From positions 1 through 40,322 of the forward strand of contig CAJUIL010000035.1 in assembly GCA_910586225.1 (NCBI GenBank): a stretch of 40,322 nt of DNA. The letters are read 5' to 3'. This DNA is from an uncultured Eubacterium sp. (GTDB lineage Bacteria > Bacillota > Clostridia > Lachnospirales > Lachnospiraceae). Numbering within the stretch: position 1 is the stretch's first letter; every line of letters begins with the position of its first letter. Of the stretch, positions 25,376 through 34,172 are shown piece after piece. The notes beneath the pieces were generated by a model that worked only from the letters and a program-made list of their open reading frames with translations, searched no databases and was not told the origin of the DNA. A program made the position numbers and the translations under genes.

Positions 25376-26227
25376 TTACCTTTCATCCAGCGTTTCTGCT
25401 TCCCAGCTTCGGAAAGCGCCGCTGTATGCATCGATTTCAAACTCATATTCCATGCCATCATAAATGATCTTGCCCTCATATTCTATGCGGCCGTCGTCAA
25501 GGTCAGTCCCAAATTCAAAAATATCACGCTCCGAGGCTCCCGGCACCTGTGCAAGCGCCAGCTTTTTCGCCTTTTCCGCTGATATTTTGCTGTCTCCCGA
25601 CGCAGGCGGAGAGATATCCTCCGCTTCATGATCAAAGCTTATCACCTCTCCGGTGAACGCGTCGATCTCATAATCATACTCCTTGCCATCCTCTGTATAA
25701 AACTCAACCTCATAAAACTGTCTGCCGTCATCCGCATCCAAAGCGCTTTTTATAAACGCAGCCTGCCCGCTTGTCAGTCCTGCATATGCCAATGCCCGCG
25801 CCTGCGCTTCCTTTTCCGAAAGCATTACAGTGCCTGCGCCTTCTGCCGCCGCTCCATCATCCGGCACACCCACGCCTGATACCGTGTTCCCATTGTCCGC
25901 AATAGTTCCGTCATCCGGTGCATCCATGCCTTCTGCCGCCGTTTCACCGCTATCCGACGCAATCACAACTCCTGTCAACGCGTCAATATCATACGCGTAC
26001 TCCTCGTCTTGTGCCGTAAACTCTACCCGGTAATAATCCTGTTCGCCGCGCTGTAACATATCCACTGATGTAAATTTAGCCTGCGACGCAGATATTCCAG
26101 CTGCCTCCAGCGCCACGCTTTTTGCTGTGGACGCACCGATATACGTCAGCTTGCTCTCCTGCCCGGCGCAGCCGCTAAGCAGCATTACCGCCAGTCCAGC
26201 CGCGCAGAGGATATTTTTTCGCTTCAT
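25376..26227 (-). CDS. PepSY-domain lipoprotein
   Basis: This 283-residue protein begins with a lipoprotein signal ending in the lipobox LLSGC (Cys at 20), so it should be anchored to the outer face of the membrane. It has three PepSY domains, at about 27-95, 140-205 and 215-278. They are separated by an acidic Gly/Ala/Asp-rich linker (about 96-135). The repeat units share DALTGVVI, DAFTGEVI and DAYSGAF endings. It starts after GGAAGGAG and lies 82 bases downstream of the kinase gene, where tandem ATGAAA boxes occur. It is probably a target or co-sensor of the adjacent two-component system. Confidence 0.92.
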   Translation of the reverse strand: MKRKNILCAAGLAVMLLSGCAGQESKLTYIGASTAKSVALEAAGISASQAKFTSVDMLQRGEQDYYRVEFTAQDEEYAYDIDALTGVVIASDSGETAAEGMDAPDDGTIADNGNTVSGVGVPDDGAAAEGAGTVMLSEKEAQARALAYAGLTSGQAAFIKSALDADDGRQFYEVEFYTEDGKEYDYEIDAFTGEVISFDHEAEDISPPASGDSKISAEKAKKLALAQVPGASERDIFEFGTDLDDGRIEYEGKIIYDGMEYEFEIDAYSGAFRSWEAETLDER

Positions 26228-26273
26228 GAAATTACTCCTTCCTTGCTTCTAAAACAGATTTTAGTGTGCAACT

Positions 26274-26290
26274 ATGAAACGTACATGAAA
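26274..26290 (-). promoter_or_regulatory. Tandem boxes 11 bases apart before the PepSY lipoprotein
   Basis: On the minus strand TTTCAT occurs twice, exactly 11 bases apart (26290-26285 and 26279-26274), upstream of a TAAAAT -10-like element. Direct repeats with 11-base spacing are typical of OmpR/PhoB-family binding sites, so the adjacent response regulator is the natural candidate. Confidence 0.45.
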
Positions 26291-26309
26291 TTTTGAAATT
26301 TTTTTCTGG

Positions 26310-27695
26310 TTAAAAATACAAGATCTCAGGCAGATGCAATGTAAATGTACATCCTCTGCCTGGCTCGCTCGCAAGCGTCATATACCCTCCATGGAGCTGC
26401 GCGATCTGGCGTACCATCGGAAGTCCGAGCCCGGCTCCCAGATCCCCGCTGCGCGCACTGTCCACCTGATAAAACCGCTGCCAAATCTTTTCCTGATGCT
26501 CGGCTGCGATCCCATCGCCATCGTCTGTTACCTGCAGCAGCACCTCCTGTTTACAACGCTGCACGGACAGCCATACGCGGCCGTCTGTCCGTCCATATTT
26601 CAGCGCATTTTCTACAAGATTAATGACCAGACGGGAAAGCAGCGCGGGATTCGCCTGTACACAGATACGGTCTGTGCCGCAGCTCAGCTCCATATCTGTC
26701 CCATTTGCTCCGGTTACAAGCACACGTCCTGTATCATATGCCTGTTCCCGGCACAGACCGCGCAGAAACCCGCGCAGCTCCACACGCTCCATCCCAGCCT
26801 GCTCCGTCCCCTGCTCCAGTCTTGTCATACTAAGCAGCTGTGAGATCACCACCGACATTTTTTCCGCCTGTCGTTTTATCATGTCCAGCGTTTCCTGCCT
26901 GTCCTCCTCTGTCTCATCGTATTTCAACGCATAGTCGCAAGCTCCTTTGATAATCGACACTGGGGTACGCAGCTCATGGGAGGCGTCCGCCGTAAACTGC
27001 TTTTCCGCTTCAAATGAGCGTTCCAGCCGCTCGAACAAATGGTCAAACTCGCTGCCAAGCCGTGAAAATTCATCCTGTCCAGGCGCAAGCCCGATACGTC
27101 TGGACAGGTCGCGCGCTTCGTTGATCGCCGCCGCTGTAGCGTTGATGCTGTCCAGCGGGCGAAAGGCCCTGCGGATGATCCAATAGCTCCCGGCCGCGGC
27201 CAGCGCCATAAAAACAGGAAGCACAATCATCGCGACCTTTAGCAAGTTATACGTGGACCTGCTGTTTTCCGGCGCTTCTACCAACCCCCGTATCCAGACG
27301 CCATTTTCCCAGTCTGCAGCCAGCCACAGATCCAGCAGCAAATAGCGTACCTCCCCGGCATCTACCATACGCACTACCCCGTTTCGAAACGGTTCGCTGG
27401 AAGCCGCAGATGCAAACGATACCGGAAGCTGCCCCGCCAGCAGCGCCTCCTTCTTGCTGTAAATAAACGTCGATACTCCGTTATGATAAAATCGAAAGCC
27501 ACTGTCCATCTGCGGCTTGCCCTGCTCCATACGAACCTGTCCCAGATTGTTCCTTACCACATCCTCCAGCTGGCCAGCTGCCGTTCGGACAGCTACGCTG
27601 CTGCTGATAGCAATCATAAAAACAACAAGCAGCACGGCCAGGAACGCTGTCAAGAGCGTCATCCATGCCGCAATTTTAGCCTTGACTGTTTTCAT
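26310..27695 (-). CDS. Two-component sensor histidine kinase
   Basis: This 461-residue kinase has membrane segments at about 11-34 and 153-175 with a 118-residue external sensor between, then a HAMP domain (about 176-230). The H box is DASHELRTPVSIIKGACDYAL, the N box is VINLVENALKYG, G1 is VTDDGDGIAAEH, the F box is IWQRFYQVD and G2 is GAGLGLPMVRQI. The start ATG overlaps the response regulator stop by four bases. It probably senses an envelope state and controls the PepSY genes just downstream. Confidence 0.95.
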   Translation of the reverse strand: MKTVKAKIAAWMTLLTAFLAVLLVVFMIAISSSVAVRTAAGQLEDVVRNNLGQVRMEQGKPQMDSGFRFYHNGVSTFIYSKKEALLAGQLPVSFASAASSEPFRNGVVRMVDAGEVRYLLLDLWLAADWENGVWIRGLVEAPENSRSTYNLLKVAMIVLPVFMALAAAGSYWIIRRAFRPLDSINATAAAINEARDLSRRIGLAPGQDEFSRLGSEFDHLFERLERSFEAEKQFTADASHELRTPVSIIKGACDYALKYDETEEDRQETLDMIKRQAEKMSVVISQLLSMTRLEQGTEQAGMERVELRGFLRGLCREQAYDTGRVLVTGANGTDMELSCGTDRICVQANPALLSRLVINLVENALKYGRTDGRVWLSVQRCKQEVLLQVTDDGDGIAAEHQEKIWQRFYQVDSARSGDLGAGLGLPMVRQIAQLHGGYMTLASEPGRGCTFTLHLPEILYF

Positions 27696-28381
27696 AAGCC
27701 TTCTCCCGGCACATCGGCGCGCAGCACCCAGCCCACGCCGCGTACCGTATGGATCAGCTTTACCTCATGGCCATGATCGATCTTCTTGCGCAGGCGACTG
27801 ATATAGACGTCCATATTATTCGAGCTGCCCGTATATTCATAATTCCATATCTGGTTTTCCAGCTGTTCTCTGGATAATACGATCCCTTGGTTGCGTATCA
27901 TATATTCTAAAATAGTAAATTCCTTTGGGATCAGCGGAATTTCCACCCCGCCCCGCATAGCCGTCCTCCGGCCGCTGTCCACAACCAAGTCTGCGATCAC
28001 GAACGCATTGCTGCGGCTGCCAGCCCGCTTACGCGTCATCGCCCGTATCCGCGCCAGCAGCTCGTCAAAATCAAACGGCTTGACCAGATAATCGTCTGCT
28101 CCCAGATCCAATCCCTTCACACGGTCTGCCACAGCGTCCAGTGCCGTTAAAAACAACACCGGCGTATCCACCCCCTGCTCCCGCAGCTGCCGCAGCAGGC
28201 CGTATCCGTCCAGCTTCGGCATCATCACATCCAATAAAATCGCGTCGTATTCTGCTCCAAGCAGGAAATCCTGCGCTTCCTCACCGTTAAAGCAGCCGTC
28301 CACGCTATACCCCGCTTTTTTTAACGTCTTTACGATTAAGCGGTTCATATCCCTTGCATCTTCTACCACTAATATTCTCAA
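27692..28381 (-). CDS. OmpR/PhoB-family response regulator with TTG start
   Basis: The start is most likely TTG at 28381 (229 residues, first residues MRILVVEDARD), because GGGAGAGG lies six bases upstream. An ATG-started version at 28468 would begin upstream of the -10 and add 29 residues of no known homology. The receiver domain has ED, phospho-Asp in AILLDVMMPKLDGYG, Thr in FLTALD and Lys in YLVKPFD. The C-terminal winged helix has IPLIPKEFTILEYMIRN and NNMDVYISRLRKKI. It is paired with the kinase directly downstream. Confidence 0.94.
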   Translation of the reverse strand: MRILVVEDARDMNRLIVKTLKKAGYSVDGCFNGEEAQDFLLGAEYDAILLDVMMPKLDGYGLLRQLREQGVDTPVLFLTALDAVADRVKGLDLGADDYLVKPFDFDELLARIRAMTRKRAGSRSNAFVIADLVVDSGRRTAMRGGVEIPLIPKEFTILEYMIRNQGIVLSREQLENQIWNYEYTGSSNNMDVYISRLRKKIDHGHEVKLIHTVRGVGWVLRADVPGEGL

Positions 28382-28438
28382 GATCAGCCTCTCCCTTCCT
28401 GTATCCTTTTTTATCGTACATAAACAGACCGCAATACT

Positions 28439-28468
28439 ATTATACGTAGAACAAGGCCGGTTTATCAA
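28439..28468 (-). promoter_or_regulatory. Promoter of the RR-HK-PepSY cluster
   Basis: On the minus strand TTGATA (28468-28463), an 18-base spacer and TATAAT (28444-28439) lie about 55 bases before the TTG start. The promoter begins five bases after the deacetylase stop codon. Confidence 0.65.
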
Positions 28469-28472
28469 GAGG

Positions 28473-29357
28473 CTAATCCATTACGATCTGATCTACCGTT
28501 ACAAATTCATACCCGTCCTCCAGCAGCTTATCGACAATGCTAAGAGCCGCCCGCACCGATGTCGGATATTCATCGTGCATCAGGATAATACTGTTTTCCT
28601 CGATTTCCCGGTAGACGGTCGTGCAGATCTTGGATTCGTTTTGGCACGCCCAATCCATTGTATCGATCGTCCACAAAACCGAGATCATTTCTATCTGCCT
28701 TTCCAGCTTGCTCGACCCGCTCCCAAACGGCGGACGCAAAAAACACGGTTCTTCCCCCGTGTATTTTTCAATCACCTCATTTGCCTTTTTTATTTCCTCT
28801 TTTGCCGCAGATTCAGTCATGTGCCGGATATCTACATGATTATACGTATGATTGCCGATCAGATGGCCTTCCTTTACCATACGCTCCATCACCTCTGGCT
28901 GCTGCTCCGCCTGCTTGCCAATCACAAAAAACGTCGCCTTTACGTTCCGCTCGGCAAGGCCGTCCAAAAGCATTGGCGTATATTCGCTGTCCGGCCCATC
29001 GTCAAACGTCAGGGCAACTTTTTTCTTTTCCACAGGCCCGTTTTGCGCCGGGCCTGCGGAGCTATCTGACATAGGCGTACCGTCCTGTCCAGCGCTGCCG
29101 TCTGGCAGCAGTTTTTCCTCCGCGTCTGCGCTGCCGCCGGTCTTTGCCGCCGCTTCTTTACGGCCGGACAATGCCGTTTCTCCGCGGCTGGCGCTGCTGC
29201 CCGATGATGCTGCTTCCTTCTGGCCAATACTGTATCCTGACGACGCTGCTTCATCCGGCGGCACGTCTGTTATCGTAAGAAGCTTTGCCACTCCCAGAAA
29301 AAACAAAACGACGGTAACTGAAAGAGCAATTCCGAAACGGTTTTTTTTCGCTTTCAT
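28473..29357 (-). CDS. Membrane-anchored polysaccharide deacetylase (NodB domain)
   Basis: This 294-residue protein has an N-terminal membrane anchor (about 7-27), a low-complexity Ser/Ala/Gly/Glu linker (about 33-110) and a CE4 NodB domain (about 112-290). Motif 1 is TFDDGPD with the catalytic base Asp, motif 2 is HTYNH (metal ligands), and motif 3 is RPPFG. CE4 enzymes deacetylate peptidoglycan GlcNAc or MurNAc, often to resist lysozyme. The position next to a two-component system and PepSY genes fits envelope remodelling. It follows clpB by 83 bases on the same strand. Confidence 0.92.
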   Translation of the reverse strand: MKAKKNRFGIALSVTVVLFFLGVAKLLTITDVPPDEAASSGYSIGQKEAASSGSSASRGETALSGRKEAAAKTGGSADAEEKLLPDGSAGQDGTPMSDSSAGPAQNGPVEKKKVALTFDDGPDSEYTPMLLDGLAERNVKATFFVIGKQAEQQPEVMERMVKEGHLIGNHTYNHVDIRHMTESAAKEEIKKANEVIEKYTGEEPCFLRPPFGSGSSKLERQIEMISVLWTIDTMDWACQNESKICTTVYREIEENSIILMHDEYPTSVRAALSIVDKLLEDGYEFVTVDQIVMD

Positions 29358-29440
29358 CCCAAAGCTCCCGTATATCCTTCTTTTACTCTATTGTATTCAG
29401 CTGCTTCCTAATTTAATCCACAGATTCATTTTCTATCCAG

Positions 29441-32026
29441 CTATTGCTTTCTGACTGCCTTAAGCTCTTCCCCAGAAAGCAGGATGCATATCGTATCCCC
29501 GCTGCCGACCTGGTCTGCCAGAATGATCTTGGCGGCAAGCGTCTCAACCGTTTTCTGCAGATACCGCTTGAGCGGCCTTGCCCCGTATACCGGATCATAG
29601 CCGTTTGTCACGATAAACTGCTCTGCTTCTGGCGTCAGCTCTACAGACAGGCCGCGGTCAGAAAGCCGCTTGTTCAAATCCGCCATCAGCAGCCGGATAA
29701 TACTGCCGATATCTGTTTTCGTCAATGGCTTGAACAAAATGATCTCATCCAGCCGGTTTAAAAACTCCGGACGGAATCCAGCGCGCAGCTCCTGCATTAC
29801 GGCCTGCTCGCATTCCGGCCGAATATCCCCCGATTCATCAATCCCTTCTAAAAGGTGTGCAGAACCGATATTGGAGGTCATAATCAGTATCGTATTTTTA
29901 AAATCTACCGTCCGCCCCTGAGAATCCGTAATACGCCCATCGTCCAATACCTGCAATAACACATTAAACACATCCGGATGCGCCTTTTCAATCTCGTCAA
30001 ACAATACGACAGAATAAGGCTTCCTGCGCACCGCCTCGGTCAGCTGTCCGCCCTCCTCGTAGCCTACATATCCCGGAGGCGCTCCGATCAGGCGTGACAC
30101 CGAATATTTCTCCATATACTCGCTCATATCCAGACGCACCATATTATTCGCATCGTCAAACAGGCTTTCCGCCAGCGCCTTCGCCAGCTCGGTCTTTCCC
30201 ACGCCGGTAGGCCCAAGGAATAAAAACGATCCGATCGGCTTGGACGGGTCTTTGATCCCAGCCTTGGAACGAATGATCGCCTCGGTCACCTTCGTCACAC
30301 CTTCGTCCTGGCCGATCACCCTTTGATGCAGCTCTTGATCTAAATGCAGCGTCTTTTGCCGCTCACCTTCGGTCAGCTTTGCAACCGGAATGCCTGTCCA
30401 GCGGGAAATAATCCTTGCTATCTCCTCCTCACTGACATTTTCATGCATCAAGGACAGATCTTCATTTTTCAGCTTCTCCTCTTCGATTTCCAACTGCTTT
30501 TGTATTTGCGGCAGCTTTCCGTACTGCAGCTCCGCCGCTTTATTCAAATCATACTGCTGCTGCGCCTGTGCAATTTCTTTTTTTACATTTTCCAGCTCTT
30601 CACGCAGCTTTTGTACCTTTTCGATCAGTGTCTTTTCGTTGTCCCACTGTGCCTTTTTTGTCTGGAACACACTGTTTAATTCCGCCAGCTCCTTTTGCAG
30701 ATGCTCCAACCGCTCTCTGCTCAAATGGTCAGATTCTTTTTTCAGCGCCGTTTCTTCTATTTGAAGCTGCATCACACGGCGATTCAATTCGTCCAGCTCC
30801 GTCGGCATGGAATCCAGCTCGGTCTTGATCAGCGCGCACGCCTCATCCACCAAGTCAATCGCCTTGTCCGGCAAAAACCGGTCTGAAATATAGCGATTGG
30901 AAAGCACCGCCGCGGAAACAAGCGCACTGTCTGTAATTTTTACGCCATGGAAAACCTCATAGCGCTCCTTTAATCCCCTTAAAATAGAGATCGTTTCCTC
31001 AACAGTCGGCTCATCGACCATTACCGGCTGAAACCGCCGTTCCAGCGCCGCGTCTTTTTCAATATATTCCCGGTACTCATCCAGCGTCGTCGCACCGATA
31101 CAGTGCAGCTCTCCTCTGGCAAGCATCGGCTTTAGCATATTTCCTGCATCCAGCGCACCATCGGTCTTACCCGCGCCCACAATCGTATGCAGCTCGTCAA
31201 TAAACAAGATGATCTGTCCGCTGCTTTTTCGCACTTCGTCCAATACTGCCTTTAACCGTTCCTCAAATTCCCCACGGTATTTCGCTCCTGCCACCAGCGC
31301 GCCCATATCCAGCGCAAACAGCTTCTTGTCCTTTAAGCCCTCTGGAACATCCCCGCGTACGATCCGCTGCGCCAGCCCTTCGATAACCGCCGTCTTGCCG
31401 ACACCCGGCTCACCGATCAGTACCGGATTGTTTTTCGTCTTACGCGATAAAATACGCACTACATTTCGTATCTCATTATCCCGCCCAATGACCGGATCTG
31501 CTTTCTGCGCACGGGCACGCTCTACCATATCGTACCCATATTTTTCCAGCGTATCATACGTCGCTTCCGGATTATCGGAGGTCACACGCTGATTGCCCCG
31601 TACCGTAGAAAGCGCCTGCAAAAACCGCTCCTTAGTAATACCATATTCTTTAAAGATATCCTTCATCGCCGGATTCGGATATTTCAGCAGGCTCAAAAAC
31701 AAATGCTCAACCGACACATACTCGTCGCCCATCTGGCGCGCCTCATCCTCTGCGCTGATCAATGCCTGATTCAAATTCTTTCCTATATAGATCTGTCCGC
31801 CGGACACCTTTACCCGCGCCTTTAAATGACGAACGGCATTGTCCAGAAAGTGTTCTTTTTGAATTTCCATTTTTTCAATCAGCTTCAAGATCAAGCCATC
31901 CGGCTGCTGCACCAGCGCTACAAGCAGATGCTCCTGCTCGATCTCCTGATTGCCGTATTCATATGCAAGCTTTTCGCAGTCGTTGACTGCTTCGATAGAT
32001 TTTTGTGTGAATTTCTGAATATTCAT
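29441..32026 (-). CDS. clpB: ClpB disaggregase (Hsp100 AAA+ chaperone)
   Basis: At 861 residues it has the normal ClpB length. An N-terminal Clp_N domain (about 1-145) is followed by AAA-1 with Walker A GEPGVGKTA and Walker B LFIDELH. The long coiled-coil middle domain (about 405-525, DHLSRERLEHLQKEL and similar) separates ClpB from ClpA and ClpC. AAA-2 has Walker A GPTGVGKTELAK and Walker B VVLFDEIEKAHPDV. With DnaK it pulls proteins out of aggregates using ATP. No IGF/L loop for ClpP is visible, as expected. The ATG follows AAAGGAGG. It has a consensus promoter with a CIRCE-like site. Confidence 0.97.
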   Translation of the reverse strand: MNIQKFTQKSIEAVNDCEKLAYEYGNQEIEQEHLLVALVQQPDGLILKLIEKMEIQKEHFLDNAVRHLKARVKVSGGQIYIGKNLNQALISAEDEARQMGDEYVSVEHLFLSLLKYPNPAMKDIFKEYGITKERFLQALSTVRGNQRVTSDNPEATYDTLEKYGYDMVERARAQKADPVIGRDNEIRNVVRILSRKTKNNPVLIGEPGVGKTAVIEGLAQRIVRGDVPEGLKDKKLFALDMGALVAGAKYRGEFEERLKAVLDEVRKSSGQIILFIDELHTIVGAGKTDGALDAGNMLKPMLARGELHCIGATTLDEYREYIEKDAALERRFQPVMVDEPTVEETISILRGLKERYEVFHGVKITDSALVSAAVLSNRYISDRFLPDKAIDLVDEACALIKTELDSMPTELDELNRRVMQLQIEETALKKESDHLSRERLEHLQKELAELNSVFQTKKAQWDNEKTLIEKVQKLREELENVKKEIAQAQQQYDLNKAAELQYGKLPQIQKQLEIEEEKLKNEDLSLMHENVSEEEIARIISRWTGIPVAKLTEGERQKTLHLDQELHQRVIGQDEGVTKVTEAIIRSKAGIKDPSKPIGSFLFLGPTGVGKTELAKALAESLFDDANNMVRLDMSEYMEKYSVSRLIGAPPGYVGYEEGGQLTEAVRRKPYSVVLFDEIEKAHPDVFNVLLQVLDDGRITDSQGRTVDFKNTILIMTSNIGSAHLLEGIDESGDIRPECEQAVMQELRAGFRPEFLNRLDEIILFKPLTKTDIGSIIRLLMADLNKRLSDRGLSVELTPEAEQFIVTNGYDPVYGARPLKRYLQKTVETLAAKIILADQVGSGDTICILLSGEELKAVRKQ

Positions 32027-32092
32027 AACGTTGCCTCCTTTTTGAAAAGGTCACCTTGGCGACCCGAAATAGGGACTTTGTTGTCTGAATGC

Positions 32093-32135
32093 AATATAGC
32101 ACGAATTGTTAGCCACGTCAAGGGGCGAGTGCTAA
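32093..32135 (-). promoter_or_regulatory. clpB promoter overlapped by a CIRCE-like HrcA site
   Basis: On the minus strand TTGACG (32121-32116), a 17-base spacer and TATATT (32098-32093) form the promoter. A 9-9-9 CIRCE layout covers the -35: TTAGCACTC (32135-32127, perfect half), nine bases, then CGTGGCTAA (32117-32109), which keeps only five of nine positions of GAGTGCTAA. HrcA control is therefore likely but through a degenerate site. A further inverted repeat, GGTCACC TT GGCGACC, lies in the leader near 32050. Confidence 0.75.
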
Positions 32136-32175
32136 TTTTCAGAAAATTCCTTCCGTCCTTTTACGAAACGAATGT

Positions 32176-32290
32176 CTATGAAAAAAATACGATATAAATC
32201 ACAACTGCATACATAAACAACGCTGTCAGAATGGTTAGAATAAATCCATTTCTATCTCCGTTATTCTTATACTCAACAACAACAGAAACA
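32176..32290 (-). pseudogene. C-terminal remnant of a small membrane protein
   Basis: A minus-strand frame without a start codon reads VEYKNNGDRNGFILTILTALFMYAVVIYIVFFS then TAG (split here: a polar stretch and one membrane helix). A stop lies just upstream. It looks like the tail of an integral membrane protein, not identifiable further. This and the next entry fill the otherwise gene-free stretch between clpB and 32437. Confidence 0.35.
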
Positions 32291-32319
32291 GGGTATCAAT
32301 GGTCGGTGCAGAAAAAGTT

Positions 32320-32424
32320 TTAAAATAAATATAAAAATAACGGTGCCGCAAGAAACTTATCGAATTCCGGATCAGTCTGCGGATCAATGACTTCTCCCGC
32401 CAGTTCTCTTTCAAATATATCCAT
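32320..32424 (-). pseudogene. N-terminal fragment, possibly of a sugar O-acetyltransferase
   Basis: A 34-codon frame starts at 32424 with MDIFERELAGEVIDPQTDPEFDKF and stops after a few Leu/Phe/Tyr codons. The beginning recalls the N terminus of sugar (maltose-type) O-acetyltransferases, which often follow flavodoxin genes in this kind of locus. The rest of such a gene (about 180 residues) is missing. The identification is tentative. Confidence 0.35.
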
Positions 32425-32437
32425 CTGTCTGCACCCC

Positions 32438-32784
32438 TTATCTAATGAAATTCGTAAATGTTACATCTTCGTACTCAGGCTTGGTAATCCCTGCGTTTTC
32501 AGCAGCTTCCCCAGCTTTCAGCAGATATGCCATGTTTGCGCCGAGCGTACGCATGGTCTGCAAGCCTTCCTCGTCCTGTTTGGCTTCTTCAGCTATAAAG
32601 CCGTGGATCTGATTCCAGTACTGGGAAGATACCATATGCATATTTGTCATCAGAAGATACTGATTCAACCGTTCAAAGGCAGCCGTTGCACCGCCTCTGC
32701 GGATGCTGCCGCTTCCAGCAGCGCAACATCCGTACACCCATGTTCATTCGGGCTGCCATTGATTAAAAGTACCTTTTTTATCAT
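32438..32784 (-). pseudogene. Flavodoxin-family NAD(P)H oxidoreductase, middle deleted
   Basis: The ATG at 32784 begins MIKKVLLINGSPNEHGCTDVALLE, a normal FMN-binding first strand and loop (LINGSPN). About 20 residues later the frame is lost. In another frame (32737-32438) the C-terminal part appears: FERLNQYLLMTNMHMVSSQYWN...EEGLQTMRTLGANMAYLLK. Normal relatives have about 210 residues, so roughly half is missing from the middle and a frameshift marks the junction. The enzyme family reduces flavins, quinones or azo compounds. Not functional. Confidence 0.8.
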
Positions 32785-32805
32785 GTCTGGCCTCCATTAT
32801 ATTTT

Positions 32806-33610
32806 TTAAACCACGTCTCCGGCTTTCTGTTTCCCATTCTGTGCCATAACACCTGCAAGGGCGTGCGGGACATACAATTCCTCCAAATAATCCGTTTCTT
32901 TCTGTGTAAGTTCCAGCCCCACGGCTTTGACCGCTCCGTCAATGTTGGACTTCTTCGTCACTCCCATAACGGGAGCCGTAACCTTCCTAAGCAGCCATGC
33001 AAGGGAAATCTCCGTCATGAGTACATTTTTACTTTCTGCCAGTTCCTTAACCCTTTCGATAATACCTGCATCCGCATCCTGCGACTTGTCATATTTGAAC
33101 CTCGCATACGCATCCAGTTCGAGCCGTTTTGTCGTTTCACTAGACGGCCGGCAGAGTCTGCCGGAAGCCAAAGGGCTGTACGGAGTCAATGCAATACCCT
33201 GATCTTCGCAGAACGGTATCATCTCCCGTTCCTCCTCACGGGCAATCAGATTGTAATGTCCCTGAACAGAGATAAATTCAGCAAAACCGTTCTCCCTTGC
33301 ATAAAAGTTTGCCTTGGCAAGCTGCCACGCATAGCAGTTGGAAATGCCGACATATCTTGTCTTTCCTGCTTTCACTGCGTTATTCAGTCCCTCGATGATT
33401 TCCTCCATTGGTGTGTGATAATCCCACATGTGGTAGATATAGAGGTCAACATAATCCAGTCCAAGGCGTTTTAAGCTCCTGTCGAGACAGTCCGCCACAT
33501 GCGCCTGTCCAGACACATTTCTGTCAAGTTCCTCCTGCGACCTCGGCAGGAATTTTGTCGCAGCAATATAATCATCACGCTTTGCAAAATCCTTGAGAGC
33601 CTTGCCGAGA
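32806..33610 (-). pseudogene. Aldo/keto reductase, N-terminus missing
   Basis: The C-terminal three quarters of an aldo/keto reductase are in one open frame: KDFAKRDDYIAATKF, LDRSLKRLGLDYVDLYIYH (with the substrate-site His), VKAGKTRYVGISN, YNLIAREEE, TPYSPLASGRL and a C-terminal helix set. Homology starts near 33610. Upstream the frame stays open to a TAA near 33711 but has no ATG. The first about 70 residues, including the catalytic Asp and Tyr, are gone. The shorter GTG-started version (33516) would also lack them. I call it a 5'-truncated pseudogene of an NADPH-dependent reductase. Confidence 0.8.
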
Positions 33611-33702
33611 AAGAGCCGGAGACATCTGGCACAAAACCGATGTCCCGGCTGTTTTACACCATTTCGCCACTTTAAGAAGTCTTTGCCATCGCATACGCAA
33701 TC

Positions 33703-33855
33703 ATGTTCGGATTAAAAGAAAGATATGTCCATCAGGACACAGTGGCCAGGTTTGTTGATCCATCCGGCTTCTGTGTGCATACAAGGCTTACCGGATTCGG
33801 AGGAGATAAGCATTTCCTTTCTTTAATCTATTGGATCGATTTCCCAAGCTCATAG
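33703..33855 (+). other. Unrecognised plus-strand fragment
   Basis: A 50-codon frame reads MFGLKERYVHQDTVARF then VDPSGFCVHTRLTGFGGDKHF. It looks like real protein by composition and continues upstream in the same frame as VFAIAYAI. It has no ribosome site and its end overlaps the flavodoxin fragment on the other strand. I do not recognise the family. It is probably another remnant inserted between the aldo/keto reductase and flavodoxin pieces. Confidence 0.3.
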
Positions 33856-34163
33856 GCTTTTTGCAGTTCAGGTTTCCCCTTAATATCGCCCACGCTTCCA
33901 TTCCCTCCGGCAAGCACGACCACATCGCATTCTTTCACTGCCGGGTATATTTTGTCCATGTCATCCTTTTGGACACACGGACATTCCCTGCTGCTGTGTC
34001 CGCCGAAACATCCCTTGCAGCCATGAATATCCATGCTGTCCAGAAAGAATTCCGCAACCGAATTTCCCGCTTCTTCCGCGCCCCTGGTAAATTCCGCAGC
34101 CAGGGCTGCTGTATTTCCTGTCCTCCTGGGGCTTCCATTTAAAATTACAACCCTCATTCCCAT
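33828..34163 (-). pseudogene. Iron-sulfur/FMN flavodoxin-like oxidoreductase, middle deleted
   Basis: The 111-residue frame is open but chimeric. The N terminus RVVILNGSPRRTGNTAALAAEF and the Cys-rich loop GCKGCFGGHSSRECPCVQKDDM run to VVVLA. The next residues, GGNGSVGDIKGKPELQKAYELGKSI, are the usual C terminus. The 80 or so residues between (the YWxxxxxLKxxxDR region) are lacking. The ATG follows AGGAGG and lies nine bases after the intact oxidoreductase, so it was the second gene of that operon. The deletion kept the frame; a small protein may still be made, but without a full flavin site. Confidence 0.75.
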
Positions 34164-34172
34164 ATCTTCCTC

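Noticed and set aside
28852..29454. 200-codon open frame on the plus strand
   Set aside because: It is antisense to the deacetylase and its low-complexity linker; the Ser/Ala richness mirrors that linker.
32863..33474. 203-codon open frame on the plus strand
   Set aside because: It is antisense to the aldo/keto reductase remnant and has no recognisable domain.
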